Positions 15,698 through 24,304 of a DNA stretch of 64,000 nucleotides are shown in pieces. The stretch comes from Aureisphaera galaxeae (GTDB taxonomy: Bacteria > Bacteroidota > Bacteroidia > Flavobacteriales > Flavobacteriaceae), in assembly GCF_028561275.1 (NCBI RefSeq), contig NZ_JAQQTF010000004.1, positions 310,001-374,000 of the forward strand. The letters run 5' to 3'. The position numbers and the translations under genes are program-made. The notes under the pieces were generated by a model, which saw only the letters and a program-made list of their open reading frames with translations, made no database searches and had not been told where the DNA came from. Position 1 is the stretch's first letter; every line of letters starts with the position of its first letter.

Positions 15698-16096
15698 ATG
15701 GAACCATTAAGCACCGTTTGGCATTTTCCCATAATGATCCTAGCCTCCTTGCTCTTATTTTTCGTAATTATTGCTTTAGTTATTGGTAAGTTAGCATTCC
15801 AAAGGCAAAGTAGCATCATTATCATTCTGTCCTTATTTGTTGTGGTCGTAGGAATGTTATTTGGTAAATACGGGGCGCAATGGGGACTACCTTGGTGGGT
15901 ATATTATCCCGTTCCCATGCTCATGACCGTCCTGTTACCTCCCGTAGTCCTTAAAATGAGAACAAGACAAACCGTATTTTATTTAGTACTTAGCTTCCTG
16001 TCCGCACCCCTTATCCATGTCCTCTTTTCCTTTTTCTTGGGTTGGCAGGAGTACATGCCCTTTTTGGATATTCCATACATAGGCGATCTTTTTTGA
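15698..16096 (+). CDS. Four-helix membrane protein of unknown function
   Basis: 132 residues with four hydrophobic segments (about 10-29, 38-54, 66-84 and 92-112). Charged residues are few. No recognised motif. It is separated from the previous locus by a terminator and from tspO by 134 bases. Function unknown. Confidence 0.65.
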   Translation: MEPLSTVWHFPIMILASLLLFFVIIALVIGKLAFQRQSSIIIILSLFVVVVGMLFGKYGAQWGLPWWVYYPVPMLMTVLLPPVVLKMRTRQTVFYLVLSFLSAPLIHVLFSFFLGWQEYMPFLDIPYIGDLF

Positions 16097-16230
16097 TCTT
16101 TTTATGGTACCATTCCCTAAGGGAAAAAGATTCTCTTTTTAACACCTTCTTGTCCTTGCATTAATGCGTATATTTATTTGTTCTTTTTCGGACCCAAAAT
16201 CATACCGAATCATTTTATCCGAACCATCAC

Positions 16231-16689
16231 ATGATATATAGAATTATTGCATTTCTCATTGTCAACTTTGCTGCCTTGGGAATTAGTAGTTACTTCACCG
16301 GTATAGGTGTTCCCGGCGATTGGTACATCAATCTAAATAAAGCTCCATGGACACCCCCAGGATGGGTATTTGGAGCTGCCTGGTCTACCATTATGATTTG
16401 TTTTTCTATCTATATGGCTTATGGCTGGGGCATGGTTTCAAATAGAAAGCGCTTGGCAACCCTGTTTGTTGTGCAGTGGTTTCTAAACGTAGCCTGGAGC
16501 CCCGTTTTCTTCTTCTACCAAAATACCCAGTTAGGATTTGTGGTCATCGCATCATTGGCCATCGTAGTAGGGTATATGCTATTTTCGTATGGACGAAAAT
16601 TTAAATCCTATTCGTACCTTTTACTACCCTATTTTTTGTGGTTAGTATTGGCCAGTTCACTGAATGGATATATACTTTTTAACAATTAA
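16231..16689 (+). CDS. tspO: TspO/MBR family tryptophan-rich sensory protein
   Basis: 152 residues, five membrane helices. NLNKAPWTPPGWVFGAAWSTIM is the TspO signature with the conserved PxWxPPxWxFxxxW pattern, and NVAWSPVFFFYQNTQLGF matches the third-helix NxxWxxxFF block. TspO proteins bind porphyrins and related ligands in the membrane and are linked to light or oxidative stress responses. The gene is not adjacent to carotenoid or heme synthesis genes here. Confidence 0.93.
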   Translation: MIYRIIAFLIVNFAALGISSYFTGIGVPGDWYINLNKAPWTPPGWVFGAAWSTIMICFSIYMAYGWGMVSNRKRLATLFVVQWFLNVAWSPVFFFYQNTQLGFVVIASLAIVVGYMLFSYGRKFKSYSYLLLPYFLWLVLASSLNGYILFNN

Positions 16690-16721
16690 TTCCTTCAGTA
16701 ACCTCATTCAGAAAAACCAAA

Positions 16722-17135
16722 ATGATGACCTCTAAAGAAGACCAAATTCGATACATCGCCCGGCATCTTATGGAGTTAGGGGACGTAGACGTAGTGCGTA
16801 AGGCCTTTACGGCAAATTACGTAGCTCATGCCGAAGGCAAAGACTATAAAGGGCATAATTTTCTAGAGCAATTTTCCAAACTGATCCGAAAATCCATTCC
16901 GGATATCAAGGTGACGATTATAAAGGTGTTAGTAGAAAAAGAGGACACAATCGCATGGCTACGTACATTAGAAGGAACCCATACCGAGAACATGATGGGG
17001 ATTCCAGCATCGAATAAGAAGATCGTATGGAATGAAATGATAGTGAGCCGTTTCGAAGAAGACAGAATAGCCGAGGAATGGGTGGTTTCCGAATTACTGG
17101 GGCAGCTATTACTAAAACAATCTTTCAAGAAATAA
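16722..17135 (+). CDS. SnoaL-like / ester cyclase protein
   Basis: 137 residues; an alternative ATG lies at 16725. FTANYVAHAEGKDYKGHNFLEQFSKLIRKSIPDIKVTI and EDTIAWLRTLEGTHTENMMGIPASNKKIVWNEMIVSRF are typical of the SnoaL-like polyketide-cyclase/ester-cyclase family. No lipoprotein signal. Reaction unknown. Follows tspO by 32 bases. Confidence 0.78.
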   Translation: MMTSKEDQIRYIARHLMELGDVDVVRKAFTANYVAHAEGKDYKGHNFLEQFSKLIRKSIPDIKVTIIKVLVEKEDTIAWLRTLEGTHTENMMGIPASNKKIVWNEMIVSRFEEDRIAEEWVVSELLGQLLLKQSFKK

Positions 17136-17182
17136 GTAAGTGGATATTTAGTAATTTTAGGACTATAGCAAAATGACCTAAT

Positions 17183-18016
17183 ATGAAAACAAGACCAACC
17201 TACCTTTTTGGCTCTTTATTGATGCTTTCGCTACTCTTTATAGGTTGTAAGGAACAAACGGAGTCAACGGAAGAAGATACCTCGACCAAAGAAATACAGC
17301 CAAAAATCGTTGACCTCTCCCATGAATATTCGCGAGAGACTATCTACTGGGTGACTGCCAAGGAATTCGAACTCGATACCGTTTTTGAGGGTCATACCGA
17401 AAAGGGATATTACTATTCTGCCAACAACTTTACCACAGCCGAACATGGAGGGACCCACATTGATGCACCCATCCACTTTGCGGAAGGAAGGCAAGCCGTG
17501 AATGAAATACCATTGGAAAAATTAATCGGTGATGCCATTAAAATTGATGTCTCTGCCAGAGCTTCCAATAATCCGGATTATGAAGTGAGCATTGAGGATT
17601 TTACCAATTGGGAAACCAAAGAGCAAACCACCATTCCCGATGGAAGTATTGTTTTGCTGTACACCGGATACTCTAAATTTTATCCCGATAAGCTGAAGTA
17701 TTTGGGCACTGATCAGCGAGGGGAGGAGGCCGTGAAATTACTGCACTTTCCAGGACTATCGCCTGCTGCGGCCGATTGGTTGGTAAAGAACCGAAACATC
17801 AATGCTATTGGTTTGGATACTCCCAGTATCGATTATGGCCAATCGCAGAATTTTGAAAGCCATGTCATATTGCTTTCTGAAAACATTCCCGCTTTCGAAA
17901 ATCTAACAAACTTAGAAGGATTACCTTCCCAAGGATTTGAAGTCATTGCGCTACCCATGAAAATAAAAGGAGGGAGTGGAGCGCCGCTTCGTATCATAGC
18001 TTTGGTAAAAGAATAA
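17183..18016 (+). CDS. Cyclase family lipoprotein (kynurenine-formamidase-like metal hydrolase)
   Basis: 277 residues. Lipobox FIGC gives a lipidation site at about residue 22. The metal-binding signature HGGTHIDAPIHFAEG (about 93-107) is the HxGTHxDxPxH motif of the cyclase/KynB family, and GIDTPSIDYG-like GLDTPSIDYGQ follows near 213. Family enzymes hydrolyse formamides, lactones or similar bonds with bound Zn or Mn. An exported lipidated form suggests a periplasmic substrate. The next gene begins three bases later. Confidence 0.88.
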   Translation: MKTRPTYLFGSLLMLSLLFIGCKEQTESTEEDTSTKEIQPKIVDLSHEYSRETIYWVTAKEFELDTVFEGHTEKGYYYSANNFTTAEHGGTHIDAPIHFAEGRQAVNEIPLEKLIGDAIKIDVSARASNNPDYEVSIEDFTNWETKEQTTIPDGSIVLLYTGYSKFYPDKLKYLGTDQRGEEAVKLLHFPGLSPAAADWLVKNRNINAIGLDTPSIDYGQSQNFESHVILLSENIPAFENLTNLEGLPSQGFEVIALPMKIKGGSGAPLRIIALVKE

Positions 18017-18019
18017 CTT

Positions 18020-18526
18020 ATGCGTAGTACCGCCCAAATAAAAACCGCTCTTTTTCTCTTACTTTTCGTCATTTTCTATGGTTGTCAATACGATCCTTAT
18101 GCCAAGGATTACAACACTAAAAAGCCCAGTACGGTAGACATGGTGGGACGGTATTTTCTGGAGAAACAGACAGTGGATCATGATATGACTGACTTTAAAA
18201 ATGCTGAAACACAGGAAGTCGTAACGCCCGAAATTCGGATTCACTCCAATGGCACCTATAAAGTGATGAACCTTCCAAGATTTAATAGGGAAGGTCCCCA
18301 TGAATTTCTCGGATTGATAAGCCATGATGGAAATTGGACCTTTACAGAACGAGGAACTGTGGATAAAGGAGGGGATAAATTGGAAACGACTTGGGGCATT
18401 CTTTTGGAAGGATTACCCGACGAAGTCCTTGTGCCCGGAATCATGTACAATAAATCACCACACAAACTAATTTTTGGTTTTGGCGATCCCGATAATGGAA
18501 ATGCCATGTTGTTTAGGAGGGAATGA
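18020..18526 (+). CDS. Hypothetical lipoprotein
   Basis: 168 residues. Signal and lipobox FYGC near residue 23. The mature part has the features of a lipocalin-like or calycin-type protein (MVGRYFLEKQTVDH, HDGNWTFTERG) but no confident family. It is three bases from the cyclase gene and overlaps the next gene by four bases, so it sits in an operon of exported proteins. Confidence 0.68.
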   Translation: MRSTAQIKTALFLLLFVIFYGCQYDPYAKDYNTKKPSTVDMVGRYFLEKQTVDHDMTDFKNAETQEVVTPEIRIHSNGTYKVMNLPRFNREGPHEFLGLISHDGNWTFTERGTVDKGGDKLETTWGILLEGLPDEVLVPGIMYNKSPHKLIFGFGDPDNGNAMLFRRE

Positions 18527-19107
18527 GACGAAGATTCAGATATAGGAGTACGAGAATTATTTGCGCTATTTCAATTGGAATAGTTTTAAGCATTACTGGG
18601 TGTTCGAAAAGGGTCGCTGTATGCGGAGGATTGGCTGCTCCTGAATTAGGAACGAACTATGATGAAAGTAAACTGGTTTTCCTTGTTGATTCCACATGGC
18701 AAGGGATTGACCAAATTGATAGTGAAATTACCGAATTGCAACCATCTAGAATTAATGATGCCACCTCGGCAATTCTCTATGGAGATGTCTTCTATAAAAC
18801 TTTTACGTCTTCGGATTCAGAAAACGAGCCCATGGCATTTGCAATAATTACGGCCCGCGATATTAAAACGGATTCCATATATGAAGAGTATTCTCGCCTA
18901 AATGGGGCTTACAAGCTTAAAGTGAGTGCATCTTGTTATGATTTCGAAGTAAGTTACGTGGGTTACAATACAGTAAAGGTTACTAATGTTTGTTTGCAGG
19001 AAGGGGAACTCCTTGGATTTACCACTAAAATGGGAGTTGGGAATTCTGTTAACGAATATTATGTCGATGAGGGAAAATTAGTCAGAACAGATAGTAATAC
19101 CAAATAA
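18523..19107 (+). CDS. Lipoprotein with a CarboxypepD_reg-like domain
   Basis: 194 residues. N-terminal basic stretch, hydrophobic core and lipobox ITGC (Cys about 27). The mature region ILYGDVFYKTF...AFAIITARDI...NGAYKLKVSASCYDFEVSYVGYNTVKV follows the carboxypeptidase regulatory-like beta-sandwich seen at the start of many Bacteroidota surface proteins (the VSYVGY block is diagnostic). It overlaps the previous gene by four bases and the Crp/Fnr gene by one base. Confidence 0.72.
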   Translation: MRRRFRYRSTRIICAISIGIVLSITGCSKRVAVCGGLAAPELGTNYDESKLVFLVDSTWQGIDQIDSEITELQPSRINDATSAILYGDVFYKTFTSSDSENEPMAFAIITARDIKTDSIYEEYSRLNGAYKLKVSASCYDFEVSYVGYNTVKVTNVCLQEGELLGFTTKMGVGNSVNEYYVDEGKLVRTDSNTK

Positions 19108-19730
19108 TGAAAACCCAATTCCTTGCCCAGTGTTTTCCCCTTTTAGAACGAAGCTTGCTCGAAGAGATGGAGGCGTCGGCTTCTATTAAAAGCTTTGCTG
19201 CTGGGGAATATATTGTTAGGCAAGGGCAGTACATTCGGTTTTTGCCCATGGTGTTGAGTGGTAATGTGAAGGTATTCAATCAGGAAGATGCGATTCAGTT
19301 TCTATTATACTATATCGCTTCGGGAGAGACCTGTATTTTTAGTTTTGCCCATATCCTAAACGAAGGCCCTTCCGAATTTTCTGCCATTGCCGAACTCGAT
19401 AGTGAACTCTTGTTGCTTCCTATGGATAAAGTACGTTTGTGGCTTACGAAATATCCTTCCTTTTGCAATATGGTGCTCAAAGATTATCAAAAACATTACG
19501 AAGATCTATTGCACACTACCAAACAGATCGTTTGTCATAACCTAGAAAGTCGATTGCTCAATTATCTTCAGAACAAATCCGAAAGGGAACAATCGGATGT
19601 ATTGAAAATATCCCATCAGGACATTGCGGACGATTTGGGAACCTCTAGGGAGGTCATTTCCCGATTAATGCGTAAACTCGCGGCCGATGGAAAGGCCATT
19701 CAGGAAGGTCGCAAAATAAAAATACTCTAG
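19107..19730 (+). CDS. Crp/Fnr family transcriptional regulator
   Basis: 207 residues. N-terminal cyclic-nucleotide-binding-type beta-roll (about 20-130), long dimer helix and C-terminal winged helix with ISHQDIADDLGTSREVISRLMRKLAADG (about 168-195). No Cys cluster for an Fe-S centre is evident, so it is not an Fnr-type oxygen sensor. Its ATG overlaps the preceding stop by one base. A GTGAC-N4-GTTAC site follows immediately and precedes the heme-protein gene, a likely target. Confidence 0.92.
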   Translation: MKTQFLAQCFPLLERSLLEEMEASASIKSFAAGEYIVRQGQYIRFLPMVLSGNVKVFNQEDAIQFLLYYIASGETCIFSFAHILNEGPSEFSAIAELDSELLLLPMDKVRLWLTKYPSFCNMVLKDYQKHYEDLLHTTKQIVCHNLESRLLNYLQNKSEREQSDVLKISHQDIADDLGTSREVISRLMRKLAADGKAIQEGRKIKIL

Positions 19731-19731
19731 T

Positions 19732-19745
19732 GTGACATATGTTAC
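19732..19745. promoter_or_regulatory. Crp/Fnr (HcpR-type) operator ahead of the heme-protein gene
   Basis: GTGACATATGTTAC differs by one base from a perfect GTAAC-N4-GTTAC palindrome, the site type known for HcpR/NnrR-like Crp/Fnr regulators of nitrosative stress. It is two bases after the regulator's stop codon and about 50 bases before the HTHP gene. Confidence 0.6.
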
Positions 19746-19796
19746 TGTTTTGGAAAGGACCAGGGACTACTTTTGAAAACATCAAAATTCAACATT

Positions 19797-20036
19797 ATGT
19801 CCGATTCCATAGAACTCATCCCTGGAAATTCATTACTTACCTATTCCCCGGAAGCGGGACGTGCCTTGGCCATTAAAATGGCACGCTTGTCCATTAAAGT
19901 GACCCAGCCCGATGCTACAGTACGAGAGAAATTGCGTCCGGATTATGCCAATGACGCCGATATGCTCATTTCCATTGCCCATGTCATTGCGGCCGAGTTT
20001 GCCACTATTGCCCAAGCGAATAATTACTGGAGATAG
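19797..20036 (+). CDS. Hexameric tyrosine-coordinated heme protein (HTHP)
   Basis: 79 residues from ATG 19797 (a TTG at 19773 would add eight residues but is less likely). The sequence LTYSPEAGRALAIKMARLSIKVTQPDATVREKLRPDYANDADMLI and the end EFATIAQANNYWR match the small HTHP family, in which a tyrosine (here Y in the RPDY region is the candidate) ligates heme and hexamers show peroxidase/catalase-like activity. It lies directly downstream of a Crp/Fnr gene and its apparent site, suggesting induction by nitrosative or oxidative stress. Confidence 0.85.
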   Translation: MSDSIELIPGNSLLTYSPEAGRALAIKMARLSIKVTQPDATVREKLRPDYANDADMLISIAHVIAAEFATIAQANNYWR

Positions 20037-20226
20037 ACTACAATTCGTGATTCTATCCTTTATGGGATAATTCTTCAAGCTAAAGCTTAGAAATTTGTTT
20101 TTTTGGTACTCATGGGAATCAATTAGAGGTCATTATATTTAAATAAACATGTTCTTTAAAGTATTTTGGCTAAGAAATATTGATTTTTACAATCAATACA
20201 TGAACCTGTAAAGTTCAAATCACTTA

Positions 20227-21228
20227 ATGTTAACAACTGGTCTCATCTTAATTCTTGCATCCATTGGCTTGGCACAAGGACTGTTCTTAAGTTTTTATGT
20301 TTTCAGTCTTAAAAATGGACACGGTAAAAAACACTTTTTCCTGGGGCTATTCTTATTGGGATTAACCATTAGAATTGGTAAATCTGTATTGAATTATTAT
20401 GTGTCACTGGAAAATTGGCAAAACAACATAGGTATATCGGGAATCCTCATTGCCTCTCCTGCCTTATGGTTGTATGGGATCGCTCTTTTTGAAAAAAGCA
20501 AAACCATTCGACCAAGGGCATACTTACATTTTGTACCCTTTGTTCTATTTCTCTTTTTTATCCCTTTTGTTCCTAGAAGTGGAAACTTTGAGTCCTTCTG
20601 GAACTATGGCATTGCAGTGTTTCATTTGTTGTTCTACCTAATTGCCTCTTGGAGATACCTATACAAGAACAAATCGAAGGTAAACAGAAGCCTTTATAAT
20701 TGGTACCTGAAAATTTTGATTGGCGCCACACTCATTTGGATTCATTACGTTGGAAACCTATTGGATTTCACGTATTACTACATCAGAGGTCCGATCTTCT
20801 ATTCCTTATTAATCTACGCCTTTAGCTATCTCTTTTTGCATCAGCATCGCTTGCAGTTACAGAAATACGGTAGCTCTCAACTGGATAAAAAAAGTTCGCA
20901 AAGGCTGTACCATCAAATTAAAATGTTGTTTGAAGATGAAGACGTCTACCTAAACGAGAAGGTAACCCTCGAAACCATTGCGAAAAAGTTGAATGTAAAA
21001 CCACGAGAGGTTTCTCAAGCGATAAATGAGAATGCGAATCAGAATTTTTATGATTTTGTCAATCAGCATCGAATAGAAAAAGCCCAAGTGCTTTTAAAAG
21101 ATTCCACCTACAAGAATGAAAAAATTGCCACCATAGCCTACGAATCGGGCTTTGGTAATGTTACTTCTTTCAATTTAGCCTTCAAGAAAAAAACAGGTAC
21201 AACTCCTTCAGCGTATAGAAAAGCGTAA
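20227..21228 (+). CDS. AraC-family regulator with membrane sensor domain
   Basis: 333 residues. The N-terminal half has about seven membrane segments (residues 1-210) as in the Bacteroidota group of membrane-bound AraC proteins. The C-terminal half (about 230-333) carries two helix-turn-helix motifs: VTLETIAKKLNVKPREVSQAIN and IATIAYESGFGNVTSFNLAFKKKTGTTPSAYRK, the standard AraC signature. It probably responds to an envelope signal and acts on a nearby promoter, unknown which. Stands alone with about 190 bases of AT-rich upstream DNA. Confidence 0.92.
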   Translation: MLTTGLILILASIGLAQGLFLSFYVFSLKNGHGKKHFFLGLFLLGLTIRIGKSVLNYYVSLENWQNNIGISGILIASPALWLYGIALFEKSKTIRPRAYLHFVPFVLFLFFIPFVPRSGNFESFWNYGIAVFHLLFYLIASWRYLYKNKSKVNRSLYNWYLKILIGATLIWIHYVGNLLDFTYYYIRGPIFYSLLIYAFSYLFLHQHRLQLQKYGSSQLDKKSSQRLYHQIKMLFEDEDVYLNEKVTLETIAKKLNVKPREVSQAINENANQNFYDFVNQHRIEKAQVLLKDSTYKNEKIATIAYESGFGNVTSFNLAFKKKTGTTPSAYRKA

Positions 21229-21305
21229 TTCCTTTTTTTCGTTAACAGGAACATGTTTTTTTAAGTGTTTTAGTCTCTTATTTCTGAATATTGAGCAAAG
21301 AATCA

Positions 21306-21836
21306 ATGTTCGGTATGAATAGACAAAAATTCATTTTCGGTTCACTTTTAGGTTTAGGAACGGCCATCGCTGTGCCAACCTATTTTCTTTCCACATCAAA
21401 AAATGAACAATCCAATAGTGCCAAAAGCGAGCCTGATCAATTAGACATTGGCCTTATAAAAGAGTTCGTAATCTCGGGCCATTCGGATTTGAAATTGGTT
21501 AAAGAGATGCTTAACGAACATCCTAATCTCATTAACGCCGCTTACGATTGGGGAAATGGCGATTACGAACAAGCCATAGAAGGAGCTATACATATGGGCA
21601 ACAAGGAGATTGCGAACTACCTTATGACACAGGGAGCCAGACCCAATATTTTCGCTTTTACAATGCTGAGCATGACAGATTTGGTGAAATCAATTATTGA
21701 AACCTATCCAGAATTACTTTTTGCAAGAGGACCACATGGCCTAACGCTATTGCATCATGCGCAGGTGGGCGAATCTAAAGAACTTGAAAGCTACTTTTTG
21801 CAAAAGGGCTTGACAAAACGAATGATTAAAAATTAG
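21306..21836 (+). CDS. Ankyrin-repeat-like exported protein
   Basis: Start taken at ATG 21306 (a TTG at 21291 and an ATG at 21315 are alternatives). An N-terminal hydrophobic segment (about 10-27) is followed by helical repeats with ankyrin-like spacing: SDLKLVKEMLNEHPNLINAAYDWGNGDYEQAIEGAIHMGNKEIANYLMTQGARPN and GLTLLHHAQVGESKELESYFLQKG. Likely a periplasmic protein for protein-protein contacts. The DinB-like lipoprotein follows 11 bases later. Confidence 0.75.
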   Translation: MFGMNRQKFIFGSLLGLGTAIAVPTYFLSTSKNEQSNSAKSEPDQLDIGLIKEFVISGHSDLKLVKEMLNEHPNLINAAYDWGNGDYEQAIEGAIHMGNKEIANYLMTQGARPNIFAFTMLSMTDLVKSIIETYPELLFARGPHGLTLLHHAQVGESKELESYFLQKGLTKRMIKN

Positions 21837-21847
21837 ATAAAACTTCC

Positions 21848-22447
21848 ATGAGAAAACTTTTAATGCTATTCATCTTTGTGTTATTCATTCAATGTTCCAG
21901 CGATAATAGTGTGTTGTCTAAAAAGGAGCGAGACTACGCCATTTCCCAATTAAATACCTCCAAAAACCAACTATTAACGGCTATTGAAGGCTTAAGCGAT
22001 GCCCAGCTTCATTTTAAAAGTGACGAAGCATCTTGGTCCATTGCAGAATGCACCGAACACATCACCCTTTTTGTAGATGAAGTTTTTGAAATACTTGAAG
22101 AATCCCTCGAGCTTCCCGCCAATCCAGAAAGACGTAAGGATGTGAAGTATTCGGATGAAGAATTAATGGCTTATGTACAAGACAGGACCGATAAAACCAA
22201 AACTGATGAAGATTACGAGCCTAATAAGATATATGGTGATCACACGGCAACCATAAATGCCTATAAGAAGAAAATGGAAAAGCATGTGTATTATATACAA
22301 ACCACAGAAGACGATTTAAGGAATCATTATGTGAATTTTGGAACAGTAGACACCTTTCAACTATTCCTGTATATGGCCGCGCATACCCATCGCCATATTG
22401 CACAGATTAATGAAGTTAAAAACGATAAAAACTTTCCTAAGAACTAA
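21848..22447 (+). CDS. DinB-superfamily lipoprotein
   Basis: 199 residues. Lipobox IQC near residue 16. The four-helix DinB fold is supported by QLLTAIEGLSDAQLHFKSDEASWSIAECTEHIT with its conserved Trp-Ser-x-x-E-x-x-x-H, and MAAHTHRHIAQINEV near the C-terminus; His residues at these places bind metal in the family. An exported, lipidated DinB protein is less usual than the cytoplasmic form. Probably in an operon with the following SnoaL-like lipoprotein (11 bases). Confidence 0.82.
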   Translation: MRKLLMLFIFVLFIQCSSDNSVLSKKERDYAISQLNTSKNQLLTAIEGLSDAQLHFKSDEASWSIAECTEHITLFVDEVFEILEESLELPANPERRKDVKYSDEELMAYVQDRTDKTKTDEDYEPNKIYGDHTATINAYKKKMEKHVYYIQTTEDDLRNHYVNFGTVDTFQLFLYMAAHTHRHIAQINEVKNDKNFPKN

Positions 22448-22458
22448 ATAAGATCCAT

Positions 22459-22893
22459 ATGAAGAAAATAGCAATTTTTGGGGTACTACTATTATTAATA
22501 ATAGCCTGCAAAGACGGTTCAAGGGGCAATAACAATTCAGAGGTTGCACAAAATTATTCTAGTCTAACACCCGTAGAAGTAGTAAATAAAAGGATGAACT
22601 ACTTTAATGAACACAATTACGATGCGTTCATAAAACTCTACAACACCAACGTGGAGATTTACACCTACCCGGATAAGCTAATGGGAAGAGGTTCGGATAG
22701 ATTAGCATCCATTTTTAAATCCGATTTCGAAAACAAATTGGTGTCTGTGGAAATTGTAAATCAAATGGATAATGGCCCTTATGTTATCAATCATGAAATT
22801 GTAACCAACGATGGCGAGGAAACCAAGTATATTTCAATTTATAAAGTGGAGAAGGGACTTATTAGCAGCGTTAGTTTTGTACGCGATTTTTAG
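22459..22893 (+). CDS. SnoaL-like (NTF2 fold) lipoprotein
   Basis: 144 residues. Signal with lipobox IIAC at residue 16. The mature part, TPVEVVNKRMNYFNEHNYDAFIKLYNTNVEIYTYPDKLMGRGSDRLASIFKSDF, matches the SnoaL/NTF2-like fold, often seen as small steroid-isomerase-like proteins. Substrate unknown. Third of three exported genes in a row (ankyrin, DinB, SnoaL). Confidence 0.75.
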   Translation: MKKIAIFGVLLLLIIACKDGSRGNNNSEVAQNYSSLTPVEVVNKRMNYFNEHNYDAFIKLYNTNVEIYTYPDKLMGRGSDRLASIFKSDFENKLVSVEIVNQMDNGPYVINHEIVTNDGEETKYISIYKVEKGLISSVSFVRDF

Positions 22894-22980
22894 CACCAGA
22901 CAAAAGAAGTATAAAGAACAAAGAAAAATTGTAACGGGGCTTGCATTCATGCCGTCTAACTAGACCATCAAACTAACAAT

Positions 22981-23682
22981 ATGAACTTAACCAACGAATC
23001 CTCCACAGCCAACCAAAAAGGCTTCTTACTCGATCTAATCATTTACCTATCTGTAATGTTCCTCATACGGGAAGTATATTTCGAGGATCTACACTTTATC
23101 GCCAATGGCCTTATGTGGTCATCATCAACTTTAATCGTGGCCATGTGGAGAATGAAAGTACGAAACATTTCGTGGAAGGATCTTGGACTTCGAAAACCCG
23201 AAAACCTCTTGAAGACCTTCTTGGTCACAGTTGGGATTTTAGCTGCAATCCCAGTGGGTATTATGATTTTTAAGATCACTCAAGACTTTTTGCCCTTTAC
23301 GTTGGCGCCAGATATGTCATCCGAAAACGCAGCTTCAAAGTTTGGGGATTTAAAGGGGAATTGGATTCACTTTTTTACCATTATCCCTTTTGTGTTAATA
23401 CAATCCACGTTGGAAGAATTGCTAGATAGAGGCTTTTTAATTACGTGGTTTGAACGGTTGTTTTCTTCAACCACTTTTGCCACTGTCATAGCTGTCCTTG
23501 CCCAGGCTATGATTTTTGGCTTTAGGCATTCTTATGATCTATCGGAAAGATCTGTTACGGTAGGCATTATAGGATTAGTTATGGGAATAGCTTATGTGAA
23601 GTTTGGCAGAAACTTATGGCCCTTAATCATCGCCCATTGCGTTTTGAATACGATCTCCATGGCAGGAAGGGTAATGGATTAA
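22981..23682 (+). CDS. CPBP family intramembrane metalloprotease
   Basis: 233 residues, about seven membrane helices. The CPBP/Abi motifs are present: EELLDRGFL (EExxxR, about residue 145-153), FGFRHS (FxxxH, about 179-184) and IIAHCVLNT (HxxxN type, about 218-226). Family proteins cleave prenylated or membrane peptides, and in bacteria some give self-immunity to bacteriocins. No bacteriocin gene is seen nearby. Confidence 0.88.
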   Translation: MNLTNESSTANQKGFLLDLIIYLSVMFLIREVYFEDLHFIANGLMWSSSTLIVAMWRMKVRNISWKDLGLRKPENLLKTFLVTVGILAAIPVGIMIFKITQDFLPFTLAPDMSSENAASKFGDLKGNWIHFFTIIPFVLIQSTLEELLDRGFLITWFERLFSSTTFATVIAVLAQAMIFGFRHSYDLSERSVTVGIIGLVMGIAYVKFGRNLWPLIIAHCVLNTISMAGRVMD

Positions 23683-23806
23683 ATAGCAAGGGTACCCCAG
23701 TCGAATTCCGAACTACACGAAAATTGTTAGCGTTAAATACTAGGAGTAACTGTAACAAAATTCAGTTTGGGGGCGTTATTAATTTACAACCAATTACTTA
23801 ATCGTT

Positions 23807-24304
23807 ATGCGAGCGCTTTCCTTTTGGACACTCTTTCTATCCACTTTTCTGGTCTATTCCCAATCTGCAGATCATTTCGATTTTTGGAAAAATGGCAAAT
23901 GGGAATCAGAAATCACCATTTATAATAACGACACCATCCCTGAAAAAGACAGTTTTATAGTACGAAAGCTGGAAGGCATGAATGCTTTTACAGAAAATTG
24001 GAAGATTTTCATTGGGGATGGCGAATACGTTGATGCGAACGTTACCCGAGCCTTTGATAAGGAAACCAATCGGTGGAAGCTTTTCTATGTGGACGACCTC
24101 AATGCTCAGTTATGGGATAGTCAAAATGTGGATGGCAGATTGTATTTCTTTAAAGAGTTTAGTTATAAGGGAAAGAAGTTCTACTCAAGACAAACGTGGA
24201 TTCCTCAATCCGATGGAAGTGTTGTCCGAATTATAGAACGTTCTGAAGATAATAGGGAATGGCGTATTCGGTACTGGCAGCTTTTTAAACTTATTTCACC
24301 CTAA
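23807..24304 (+). CDS. Hypothetical exported protein, DUF1579-like
   Basis: 165 residues with signal peptide (about 1-18, ending VYSQ). The mature part FDFWKNGKWESEITIYNNDTIPEKDSFIV, VTRAFDKETNRWKLFYVDD and FYSRQTWIPQSDGSVVRIIERSEDN follows small beta-barrel proteins of unknown function like DUF1579. Its 3' end overlaps the convergent ABC ATPase gene by 14 bases. Confidence 0.68.
   Translation: MRALSFWTLFLSTFLVYSQSADHFDFWKNGKWESEITIYNNDTIPEKDSFIVRKLEGMNAFTENWKIFIGDGEYVDANVTRAFDKETNRWKLFYVDDLNAQLWDSQNVDGRLYFFKEFSYKGKKFYSRQTWIPQSDGSVVRIIERSEDNREWRIRYWQLFKLISP

Noticed and set aside
22981-23682. Bacteriocin immunity operon around the CPBP protease
   Set aside because: No bacteriocin precursor or export gene is present in the neighbourhood.
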